A stretch of DNA of 64,000 bases from Rhizophagus irregularis (taxonomy: Eukaryota; Glomeromycota; Glomeromycetes; Glomerales; Glomeraceae): positions 1,674,001 through 1,738,000 of the forward strand of contig NC_089454.1 in the NCBI RefSeq assembly GCF_026210795.1, given 5' to 3'. This document shows positions 46,536 to 61,651 of the stretch, in pieces (position 1 is the stretch's first letter; each line of letters starts with the position of its first letter). The notes under the pieces were generated by a model. That model had not been told where the DNA came from and made no database searches. It saw nothing but the letters and a program-made list of their open reading frames with translations. A program made the position numbers and the translations under genes.

Positions 46536-47905
46536 GCGTACTGAGCCGAGCTCGTGAGCTGGCTCGAGCTTTTCAAGCTGGAGCCGAACTGAGCTATGAT
46601 AAATTGGCTCAGTGGCTCAGTGAGCCAGTCTCGAAAAGAGCTCGAAATCGGTGGAAAGCTGCCAAAAGCTCAAGCCGGTAATAAGCTCGGCTCAAAAGGC
46701 TCGAGCTGGCTTGTAAGTTATCATACAAAAAATGTTGCGAAACGTTTTTTCGTAATAATATATTTAAGAAAAAAACGTTTCGCAACGTTTTTTTTCGATA
46801 TTTTAATAAAAAACGTTGCGAAAACGTTTTTTCAAAATATTATATTTAAAAAAAATGTTTCGCAACGTTTTTTCGATATTTTAATGAAAATGTTGCGAAA
46901 CGTTTTTTCAAAGTATTATATTAAAAAAAACGTTTCGCAACATTTTTTTTCAATGTTTTAATTAAAAAACGGCGCGAAATGTTTTTTCGTAATAATATAT
47001 TTAAGAAAAAAACGTTTCGCAAGCGTTTTTTTCGATATTTTAATAAAAAAGCGTGCGCGTTTTTTCAAAATATTATATTTAAAAAAACGCTTTGACAACG
47101 CTTTTTCAATATTTTTAATAAAAAACGGTGCGAAAACGCTTCTTTATTAATAATATATTTTAAAAAAAGCGTTTATGCGTTTTTTTCAATGTTTTAATAA
47201 AAACGTTGAAAGCGTTTTTTCAAAGTATTATGTTAAAAAGCGTTTTGCAAGCGTTTTTTTCAATGTTTTAATTAAAAAATGGCGCGAAACATTTTTTTGT
47301 AATAATATATTTAAGAAAAAAACGTTTCGCAATGTTTTTTTTCGATATTTTAATAAAAAACGTTGCGAAAACGTTTTTTCAAAATATTATATTTAAAAAA
47401 AACGTTTTGCAACGTTTTTCAATATTTTTAATAAATAAACGTTGCGAAAACGTTTTTTATTAATAATATATTTAAAAAAAAATGTTTCGCAACGTTTTTT
47501 TCAATGTTTTAATAAAAACGTTGCGAAAACGTTTTTTTCAAAGTATTATGTTAGAAAAAAATGTTTCGCAACATTTTTTTTCGATGTTTTAATTAAAAAA
47601 TGTTTCGCAACGTTTTTTTCGATGTTTTAATTAAAAAACGTTGCGAAAACATTTTTCTTAATAATACATTTAAAAAAAAAACGTTTTGCAACGTTTTTTT
47701 TCAATGTTTTAATAAAAAATGTTGCGAAACGTTTTTCTGAAGATAAAGCTCGAGCCTAGCTTGGCTCGAGCCAGGTTTTTAATGGCTTGGCTCAGCTCAC
47801 TTTAGCTCGAGCTGAAATTTTTATCGACTCATTCATTCTTCCAGCAGAATTTTTTTCGAAATTTTTTTCGAAGCCAGACGTCATGGCTCATTTCAAAGCG
47901 GCTAA
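46530..47905. mobile_element. hAT-like element with GCTCGAGC ends and TTGCGAAA array
   Basis: Subterminal parts are rich in GAGCTCG, GGCTCGAGC and GAGCCAG (46540-46715 and 47745-47830). Candidate ends are TAAGAAGCTCCG and, inverted, TAAAGCTCCG near 47903; no 8-bp duplication was found. The centre (46725-47745) is a tandem array of the TTGCGAAA/TTTCGCAA palindrome with a TAATAATATATTTAA spacer. Confidence 0.6.
46725..47745. repeat. Palindromic tandem array, TTGCGAAA core
   Basis: About ten units of roughly 100 bp: ACGTTGCGAAAACGTTTTTT, a spacer, AAACGTTTCGCAACGTTTTT, a spacer. A middle block (46960-47280) has small deletions and GCG variants. Long plus-strand reading frames here are repeat artefacts. 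Confidence 0.8.
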
Positions 47906-48238
47906 AACGGAGCTTTAGCTGTAATGCCGTAATTTAATTTAACACCATAATGTCGTAAATATATATGCCGTAAATGAATAAGAGTATAAGACTAAACTTA
48001 ATTTCAGCTAAGTTCGTAATGCAGGGTCAATTTTTTTTTGCGTTTTATCATGTGACATTACACAGATTTCCAAAAAAGGAATTTTTGTCCCTCAATAAAA
48101 TTGAATAATGGGTTGCACAAGGTTACACGAGTTTCCAAAAAAGGAAATATTCCTGTCAATCATTTAGCAATTGTAAAAGTCACGTGATCATGATTAATTA
48201 CGGCGCCACATTACGGTTACGGCATTATTTATGACATA

Positions 48239-50599
48239 CAGTCAACTCTCTATAAATACACTCTCTATAAATGCACATCCTCTACAAATGCATTCTTTTG
48301 CCTGTTCCCAACTTGGGACTTAATGCTAAATGCACACTCTCCATGTTCTACACGTGTAATAATTTTTTTAATTCAATTATATAGTGTAATTTTCTATAAA
48401 TGTACTCACGTGATTTTTACATGAAATAGATACCAAAATACTCAATTTAATTTAATGTATTACATGTATTACATTGATTTTCTATTCCTTATTTGTCTAT
48501 TTATATTAATAAAAATTACTAAAAGTTGTCAATTAAGACATGTATTACTGAACCTATATAATTGCGTGTAGTATGCGCAGTACACGCAGTACGCGCAGTT
48601 TAGTTAACTTCATACCGGTAAATAGTTATGCCGAAAAATAGAGTCACTTTAACTGACCTTCAAAAATATGAGTTCTGTCTTTATGCTTATGATAATAAAA
48701 AAACTTGAACCCAATATGTGAACTGGATAGAAGAGAAATGGGGAGTTAGAGTTGATGAGTTCACAATTACAAGAATTTTGAAAAGTAAGAATAAGAGACT
48801 TGGTACAGAAATTGCTAATCCAGAAGCAAAGCGCCATAAATCTGTTCTTGTTCCAGAATTCGAGCTTGCACTAAAGGAATTTGTATTAAATTATCAGCAT
48901 AAAACAATTTTGAGTGATGGTGTTTTAACCGAAAAAGCAAAACAGTTAGCTGATGAGTTAAATGTTCCTAAGGAACATTACAATTTTCTTCGGCTGGCTT
49001 GGAAAAGTTTAAAGACCGTAATAATATTCATCAGGTAAAACTTGAGGAGAAGCAGACGCGGCTGACGTAGATGCCATTGCTGAAGCTTTGCCATTAATTA
49101 GAAATAAATGTTCCAAATATCCTCCTGAACAAATTTACAATATGGACGAAACTGGGCTTTTCTATCGGTAATTTTTTTTAATATTTAAGTTTTCCTTATT
49201 TGTATTAGCTTATTATCATCTGATATATCAGTTATTTTTTAGGTTAGAATCAGATCGAATATTAGCTACACAGCGTCTTTCTGGACGGAAAAAATGCAAA
49301 GAACGCCTTTCTGTCGCTTTATGTTCAAATGCCGATAGTTCACATAAACGAAGCCATTGATAATGGTAAATACGCAAATTTTCAATGTTTTAAAAACATC
49401 AATATCAGAAATTTACCAATGACTTATCAGAATAATTCTAAAGTCCTGGATGTTAACAACTCTTTTCAAGATGGCTTCAGCATTTGATTATCAAGTGGGC
49501 ATAAAACACGAAGGCAACGTGTTTTATTACTTCGATAATTGCACAAGTCATAAGCTAGAAAATCTAACCCTTTCTAATGTTGAAGTTTGCTTTTTACCTC
49601 CTAATACAACTTCAAAACTTTAACTAATGGACGCTGGTATCATTATGTCTTTTAAAAAACACTATTGGCGTTATTATATTAGGCAAGTTTGTTTATAATG
49701 CATTATTGTGTAATATTTCAATTCAAATCTTAATTTAATTTTTATTTTGTAATATTAGGTGGATGTTAGAAAAAGTTGAAGCTGGTCAACATATACAAGA
49801 TTTGAAAATGGATATTTTACAAGCAATACAATACATCATTCAAAATTGGGATGAAGTTTCAGTCAATACTATTCGAAACTGTTGGAATCATACTAAAATT
49901 CTTGGTGGAAATGGTGATGATAATGGGGATGATGATGATAGAGATGATGATAATAGAGATGATGATGATGATAGAGATGATGATGATGATGATGATAACA
50001 GAGATAATGATGATAACAGAAGTGATGATGATAACGGAGGTGATGATGATGATGATGACGATTCAGTACTTGATGATGATCTTAATAAGGCAATTAAAGC
50101 TCTTTATTTACCCAATATAATGCAATTAAAAGAATTTCCAACAATTCCCTGAAGAAAATATTGTTTATGAAATTTCTGAAGATGAAATTATTTCAGAACT
50201 TGCAAACATATTTAAAAAAAATACCAATCATCCTGATGAAATAGATGATAGTACTGAAGCAGAAATCATTAGCATTAATGAAGCTTTAAAATGCTTAAAA
50301 ACTCTAAATTTGTTTTTACTTCAACAAGAAAATGCAAATGAACATATAAAATTAGTGGATATTATTGAAAAATACATTAAAAGAAAATAAGTAAAATCAA
50401 TGCAACAAACTACTATAGATCAATACTTTAGATAGTAATTACTGCTTTATTTTTTGTAATTTTTGTAATTTTGTAATTCTTCAATTTTATAATAATAAAT
50501 AATATTTCAATTACTACTATATATTCTTTAAATGCACACTCTCTCTAAATGCACACAGTTGCCCAGTCCCAAAGGGGTGCATTTATGGAAAGTTGACTG
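48239..50599 (+). mobile_element. Pogo/Tigger-type transposon, 2.36 kb
   Basis: CAGTCAACTCTCTATAAATA at the left and the inverse of CAGTCAACTTTCCATAAATG at the right, with TA at 48237-48238 and 50600-50601. Subterminal CTCTATAAATGCAC repeats occur at both ends. One transposase gene with introns, broken by several stops, occupies the middle. Confidence 0.85.
48628..50435 (+). pseudogene. Pogo/Tigger transposase, broken, with Asp repeat and PIP motif
   Basis: ATG at 48628. N-terminal CENP-B-type DNA-binding regions include YVNWIEEKWGVRVDEFTITR and FALKEFVL-like FELALKEFVLNYQHKTIL. The DDE core follows: QIYNMDETGLFYR, an intron (about 49169-49242), ALCSNADSSHK, FDNCTSHKLENL, then PPNTTSKL and MDAGIIMSFKKHYWRYY. 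A second intron is near 49685-49759, then WMLEKVEAGQHIQDL. An Asp-rich GATGAT-encoded stretch (49909-50065) precedes the C-terminal region. It ends with QTTIDQYF (50406-50429), a PCNA-interacting motif. Defects: TGA at 48706-48708, a frameshift near 48985, TAG at 49067-49069, TAA near 49623 and TAA near 50388. Not functional. Confidence 0.85.
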
Positions 50600-50640
50600 T
50601 ATGTCGTAATGCCGAAATGTCGTAATTAGGGAATTCCGAT

Positions 50641-51316
50641 AGCACCTAGTATACTAAAGAGAAAAACTAAATAAAGAAAAAAGTCAAGTTTCTATTTACT
50701 ATTAATCTCTTAAATAATAATTAATAATAAAAAAGAAGCTTATTTTCTAAATGGTCATCACTATTTTAACTAATACTTTATGAAAAATCTTTAAATATAA
50801 AGAAACTAATGAAAAATTTTACACTAATATAGAGTTTAAAATTCAGTTATCTAATATGTAATTATATTACAACTTTTAGGAATTTAGTAGGAGAAAAGTT
50901 TTGCAAAAATAAAATTACTTTTGGTAAAAACTGCTTTAAGTTAAGTAATTCTACTAAACTAGGAGTTTTAAATTCAAATAAATTTTAAAAATTTTCTTAA
51001 AGTCTTTAAACTGAATAAAAACATCTTACAGTTCTTTAAATGAGAACAGCTTAATAATTAGCAAATGAAAAATGTAGTTGATTTCCAAAAATTTTTTTTT
51101 TTCATTAATTATAAAGCCTGTAAATTTATTATAAAATATTTAGATAAATCTAAAATATTTAGCAAATAATTAAATAATAAAAGGTTAAATTTTAAATAAA
51201 ATTATATTAATAATTAGAAATTAAAAAATAAAATTATAACAAGATTTTTATAAAATTATAAATCAAATACATTTAATCTTTTTATAGATACTTTTTAAAA
51301 TTAAAAAAAGAATATA
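50641..51316. other. AT-rich intergenic stretch
   Basis: No gene or repeat that I can support. Confidence 0.4.
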
Positions 51317-51502
51317 CAATCATCCTCCCATATAATCACATCCTTCGGGACCATAAAAAAATGGTGTGACTATAAAAATTATATATGATGTGATTAAAGG
51401 GAAGGTTTTTTTAATAAGTTTATTAGTAACTTGGGATTAATGTAAATGTGCTTATAAGGGAGTTGTGATTATACAGGGGGTGACTATATGGGAGGACGAC
51501 TG
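51317..51502. mobile_element. Tc1/pogo-type MITE
   Basis: 186 bp. CAATCATCCTCCCATATAAT at the left and the inverse of CAGTCGTCCTCCCATATAGT at the right, TA on each side. Related by its ends to the CAGTCAAC group. A weaker relic of such an end lies at about 51715-51772. Confidence 0.7.
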
Positions 51503-51772
51503 TAATTATAAAAATACTATATAGTATAACTAAAAAGAGGGTTTTATTAACTTAAAAGAACTATGAAAAATATTAAAATAAGTAAATCTAGTAAAAAAAA
51601 TTTATTATTGATTATACATATTTTTTAAAGTTAGAATTATGATAATATCAGTTAGTTAACTAAAACAGAACAGAAAAATAAAATTCTGAATTTTAATTTA
51701 GACCAACATAAATGTACTTATAAGGGAAATGTAACTATATTTAGATGTATTTATAGAGGGGATTGGCTGTAT

Positions 51773-53114
51773 TAATATTAATAGTTTTACTTTTTTAGTA
51801 TAGATTTTTAACTTTAATTTAAATTCCAGAACTTTGGTAAAATTTTATTTTTACAGTACTTTTGAAAACTTTTTTTTAAAGGCTTTATAAAGTTTTAGAA
51901 CTTTTAATAAGTATTAAAATTATTTTTTAAAAAAAAGGTATAGAAAAGTTTTTAGGATTACTTCTAAATCTTTTTACAAAAGTATTTTTATAAATATTTT
52001 ATTTTATTTTAAATTTTTTTTATAAAATTTAATTTTTGACTTTTTTTAATTACAAATCATATAATATAAATCTTTTGGTTAATTTTATTTATCAAATGCT
52101 GATTTTAATTAGCAGTTTTTAATAGTTGAATTTATTTATTAATAGAATAGTTGTACTAATATTCTAGTAATTTATTATAATATTAAATATATAATGAATG
52201 CATTTTTTTAAATATGCAAATTGATTTTTTTCAGTTAATAATTCTATATTAAAAATTATAGAAAATAGTAAAATTATAACAAGATTTATAAGAAATTTTT
52301 ATTTGTTAAAATTTTAGGAATTATTTTTTGTACTAAAAAATTTAAATAACATGCATAAATTGGTTTTTTTTCAAATCTCGTTAATATGTTAAATCATGTG
52401 ATCGATTTTTAGAACACAGAATTGGTCTGGGCGATTCAAACTAGTTCGACTTTCAAAAGTGTACGAAAAATACAAGCTTGTTAGTTGTTTGAATATTCTA
52501 GTAATATTTTACTCTTTGGTTTACTTAAAATTTTAATACATACCGAGTTGCATACTACCAATTGAGCCTTTTATAAGACAATTGGAAAGCTGCAGTCTTT
52601 CGTTTTCTTAACCCTGTAAAAATTAATTCCTTTAATACCTTTTATATTCCTCGACTTTTGATATCGCCTCGGGTAAGTATTTATTTAGACTTTTAAGATC
52701 ATTTATGTCTATAGACTATTTATTTTAATCTTAAATTTATATTTATATTTTACAGACTTTCCGCGTTTCTTTTTGATTTGTTTAACTTTGACTCGTTTAC
52801 CTTGCTTTGATTTTTTCAAACATAGAAAGAAGCCAACATCCAGTTAGTGAGAACGCGCCCAATGTTAGTTTATTTTGTCCATGATAAAATGTTTGATTTA
52901 TTACTCAACTCTGTTGTTTTTTATCGTAATAGGACTTGTTGACCGTTCAAACTTCGCGAGCTTGTCCAGTCCTATTAATTCAATATTAATTCTTACATTA
53001 GTTATTTCTTGCGAATATAATAGATTCGCTTAAATTTATCTTTGTTTTATCGTATTTATCCTTCTATTTTATTTATTTAATAATTATCGTTTATTAATAT
53101 AAAGTTAATTAAAA

Positions 53115-53151
<37 letters not shown>

Positions 53152-53168
53152 GGTAAGATATTTGAAAA
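51773..53168. other. 5' flank of the Yak1-type gene with a likely leader intron
   Basis: 51773-52400 is featureless AT-rich DNA. 52673-52755 looks like an intron in the 5' untranslated region (GTAAGTATTT…ATATTTTACAG). An ATT trinucleotide run of about 12 copies (53117-53152) lies just before the start codon. Confidence 0.45.
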
Positions 53169-57551
<4,383 letters not shown>

Positions 57552-58250
57552 TGGACATAGGAAAGGGATTGAATATATTAGTTGTAAAAAGAAAAGGCAT
57601 TGATTAATTAATGCTACTTGACATTATTCGAAGTATATTTATTATTTGCCTTTATTTTTATTTAAAAAAGAAAAAAATTAAGAACAAAAATACAAGAATA
57701 TTATTGGTAGCTAATGGATAGAATTATTTTTGATAGAAATTATTGTGTTTTCGAAAGGTGGAAAACATCCAAAAAATAATATATTTGTTTCATTCAAAGA
57801 TGGATATTTATTTTTTCCCAAAATTTAAATTATAATTTGCAATTTAGGTTGGATTGACTTGTAATTTTGACTCGATTTATTAACTGTGACAAAAGACTGT
57901 AACAATTTGTATTTTTTATTCTGTGTTGTTCTAAGTGTATTAATTTTTTTTAATTACAATCGAATAACAAAAACAACCGAACTAAAAAATTTTAGGTAAT
58001 TGATTTAATTTCACACCATTATCATTGTGGATTTTGTTTTGTTAATTCTTCAGCATTTGGCATTTAATTATATGAAAAAAAAAACTTTTGATTAAAACAA
58101 TACTTTTTAAATGAATTAATTTTATTTAAATATGCAAAAGATTTACTTGTAAATTTGTTAACATTTTATTAAATGCAAATAATACATAAATACATTATAT
58201 AAAACAAACAGCCATCATTTTTTTTTTAGTTTAAGAATTAAAATAAATTT
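57552..58250. other. Convergent 3' untranslated and intergenic region
   Basis: Lies between the stop codons of the Yak1-type gene (plus) and STI1 (minus). AT-rich with AATAAA-like runs on both strands. No further gene seen. Confidence 0.5.
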
Positions 58251-60733
58251 TTAGGCAGTTCTCAAAACTCCTGCATTGATTAATTTATGAATATTCGCTG
58301 CTACGGTAGGATTTTTCAAATGTCTAAAATTAAAATGTAAAAAATATTATTAATAAATCGCAAATTTAATTGAAATCAAGTCTTTCTTGTACATACTCCT
58401 TAAAAGCACGAGGATCTTCCTGACTTTGTTGAAGAATTTGTTGCATAACAGGGTCTTGAAGAATTCTCTATATTAAGTAAAAATCGAGAATTAAAATTAA
58501 AATTCACCCAATTACAATAAATATTATAAATATTTATTATATTTATTTACCGCAATTTCAGGATCACTTGCGGCTTTTCTTAAAGTTTCTTCGGTACTTT
58601 CTTGTGAACCACTGGCATTACTTTGCCACATCGCTTCGCGACATTTTTGTGTTTGTTTAGCAATTTCCGCGGCATGTTGGCCGGTTGTATCATGTTTTAA
58701 AGCTGCATCACAAGTCTCCATACATTTTGAATATTCCTTTTTCGAGAATTCAACAGCAGCTTTACGAATATATGCCTTAACTGTAAAGAAAAGTTAATAG
58801 TTAATGCGATGATCAATAATTTATAATATTGAAATAATTAATAATTAGCATACCGAAAGTAGGATCAAGACTAATACAAGTTTCACAATCTTTTAATGCT
58901 TCGGGATAAGCCATTAATTTAGTATAACAAGCAGCCCGATTACTATAAGCTCTTGGATCCTTTTCATTACGTTTGATAGCTTCAGTGTATTTTGCTACGG
59001 CGTTAGCAAAATCATTTTTCTTAAATAACTCATTTCCTTCTTCACGTGCTTTATCAGATAATTCAGGATTATAATAAGCTTCTTTCTCCTTCTTGACTTT
59101 TAATTTTTCTGTATCGTTTAATTTTTTTAATGTATCTGGTGTACGATGTTCTGTTAATGATTTTTGATAATATTTAATTGCTTCATCCAATTTATCTAAT
59201 TTATAATATGCATTTCCAATTCTTCCATATGCACTATGAATTTAAAGGAAAGAAGTTAGATTTAAATCGATTAGGGAAAAAAATAAAATTTTTTTGATTC
59301 TTACCGAGCAATCAATTTGAAATCTACACGATGTTCACGACCAACTTCGATAGCATTCTCACAAGTTTCGATGCACTCATCGTACTTTTCTTGTTCAAAT
59401 AATACGGCTTACAATAAAAAAATTCATAATTAAAAGCTATTTTATTAAATATACGTTACCGATTACTGTACTCACCAGCCTTATTTGTTAAAATTGATGC
59501 ATTAGTAGGATCTAATTCCCAAGCTTTATCATAATGTTTTAATGCTTCCTCAAATTCTCGCTTCTTGTATGCTGTGTTACCAAGTTCTTTTTCCTTGACG
59601 GATTTCTCTTTATTAAGTTCTTCTTCGGTTTTTTCCGTTGGTTCAGGAATGTCATATTCCTGTGGTTCAGGTGGCTTATGCTAACAAAAATAAGTTACAA
59701 TTTATTTGTCCTTGAAGGTTTAAACCGTTTTATTATAACATACCTCTTCAGGTTGCGGTGGTTGCTGTGGTTGCTGTGGCTGTGGTGGTTCTTGTGGACC
59801 ACTTTGAGGATTCACTGAACCAGTCAGTATATACATAAATACATTCTTTATACGGTCATCCTGTAAATGGCTATTTATAAAAGTTAAATATATTCATACA
59901 AATATACTCATTAATATTATATACACTTACGCGTTAAATTGTTTGGGATCAGCTTGTATAGCTTTAACTTTTTCAACGAAATCAGGTTGATCTAGGTACG
60001 GTCTCAATTGTGGATTTAACGCGATTTTAACCAATATATCATCGGGGAATATTTTACCAAATGGACCTATTAATTTAAATTGTGAGTTAGAAACCAATAA
60101 AATCTACGAGAATCATTAATAATCATTGAATAGAATTCGGCATTATTATTGGAAATTAGCCATCTAAATAGTTTACGACAAAATTTCGAATTTATTCTTA
60201 TTACCATTATCTAAGGCTGACTCAACTTCATCGAATGATTTTTTTAGCTGGGCATTATTTGGGTCGTGTTTAAGGCCTTCTTGGTAAGTATCACGAGCTT
60301 CTTCTAATTTTCCAAGACCGTGAAGAGCTGCTCCTTTTCTACTATAGCCCTATTCCAAGTAAAATAAAATTATATTACCTTTTTACTAACTTGAACAACC
60401 TCATTATTATCAAGCGAAGAATGGCGCGTTTCTATTGAAGTATATACCTTTGCCCAATCTTTTTTCAATTCAATAGTTTTATTTGCGCTTTCTAAAGCTT
60501 TATCGTATTGCTTTAACGACGCATAGCAGGCAGACATATTTGAATAAAGCACATGGTTTGTAGGGTCTATTTCTATAGCTTTAGTAAATAATTCTATTGC
60601 TTTTTCATAATTTTTAGCGGAGAAGGCTTCATTTCCTTTAGCTTTCAATTCTTCAGCCTATAAAAAAAATTATATGTTACTATTATTTCTAATTGGTTAC
60701 TTTGGTTACTTTTCATTCCATACTTACACTCAT
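58251..60733 (-). CDS. STI1: Hsp70/Hsp90 organising co-chaperone STI1 (HOP)
   Basis: Eleven exons in phase give 561 residues: 60733-60728 (only Met-Ser), 60657-60448, 60349-60205, 60066-59931, 59870-59744, 59680-59476, 59407-59305, 59233-58854, 58780-58551, 58467-58397, 58323-58251. Domain order is that of full-length STI1: TPR1 (about 3-115, [20 protein letters not shown]), DP1 (121-180, [14 protein letters not shown]), a Pro/Gln-rich linker (185-225), TPR2A (230-345, [20 protein letters not shown]), TPR2B (370-480, [18 protein letters not shown]) and DP2 (500-555, [18 protein letters not shown]). It hands clients from Hsp70 to Hsp90 in the cytosol by binding their EEVD tails. Yeast STI1 is 589 and human HOP 543 residues, so this copy is complete. 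A heat-shock element lies upstream. Confidence 0.96.
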
Positions 60734-60828
60734 TATTACAAATTTTTTTTTATTTAAGCATAAAAAGGTTTGAAACGAAAGTTGGTAAGGATTCGTAAAT
60801 TGAAAAAAATAACACGCCGATACCCGTT

Positions 60829-60882
60829 ATATATAAATAGATCTTCCGCAGTTACGTGTTGAAAGAACGTGCCAGAAATTTC
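60829..60882 (-). promoter_or_regulatory. Heat-shock element and TATA box of STI1
   Basis: 60865-60882 reads GAA-CG-TGC-CA-GAA-AT-TTC, four pentamer units in alternating orientation with exact 5-bp spacing and one mismatched unit. This is the binding pattern of heat-shock factor. About 25 bp nearer the gene on the minus strand is a TATTTATATATA box (60841-60829). The ATG is at 60733. The site suits a co-chaperone known to be heat-inducible in yeast. Confidence 0.6.
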
Positions 60883-61437
60883 CGTTTTTTTCACACAGAG
60901 ATTACACTATTAGGTCAATCTGGTTGGCTGTACTAACACATGACATGTAATTTCAAAAAAGCTTTTTTTTATTTCTGGAAAAAACAATAATCGCAATAAT
61001 AGACTCAAAAAAAAAAGACAATAATTTGAATTTGAAATCAACGCAAAAAAATAAAAAAACAAGAATTTTTAAATAAGGATATTAAATAAGGATCTTTAGA
61101 ATAATGAAAATAATGTTATCACTTAAAATACAAAAATAGATGAAAATAAAGGAAAACAGAAAAGTAATATATATAATATATATGTTAGCTTTTGAATTAG
61201 CTTTTTTTTTATTTTATAAAAGAAAAAAGAAATAATAAATATATTGTTACATATATGTATATTTTAATATATTATAAAAATCATCTATTTTTTTTTGTCT
61301 TCTTGTCAGAATTTAAACAAGAAAAGTTTATATATGTATTTGGTAATATATATATATATATATTTTTTTTAAAAAATTTTTTGAATCTGATTTATAAACC
61401 CAACTTATATAGAAGACACCCACTAATTTTTTTATAG
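60883..61437. other. AT-rich spacer
   Basis: Contains poly-A/T and TATATA runs. Apart from a possible small exon at about 61310-61342 (AG acceptor, GT donor) nothing can be supported. Confidence 0.4.
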
Positions 61438-61579
61438 ATTATCCAAAGTGCAAGAATCTAGATCGTCTCAACCTATTGTTCTGTCCCGAATTCTTGAATC
61501 TTGGACAAAATATAAAGCCGAGATACTTCCAGAAGTTGTTACACGCGTAAAAAATTTTTATACAAATAACGGAGAATAA
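61438..61579 (+). other. Possible orphan last exon
   Basis: After a TTTTTTATAG acceptor the plus strand is open for 47 codons to a TAA at 61577-61579 (SQPIVLSRILESWTKYKAEI in the middle), with less A+T than its surroundings. A second frame (DYPKCKNLDRLNLLFCPEFL) is also open for 37 codons, so the reading frame is not certain. No family recognised. It could be the end of a small plus-strand gene or a relic. Confidence 0.25.
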
Positions 61580-61651
61580 ATAATTATATCTCTATCATTA
61601 AGAATTAGGCTCCCCGTCGATCTATTGTCCAGCAAATTATATTTTTTCTTT

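Larger units (their letters stand above)
47915..50640. repeat. TGCCGTAAT-rich repeat hosting the pogo element
   Basis: 47915-48238 and 50602-50640 share TAATGCCGTAAT and ATGTCGTAA motifs in both orientations. They read as one repeat split by the element 48239-50599. True ends were not resolved. Confidence 0.4.
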
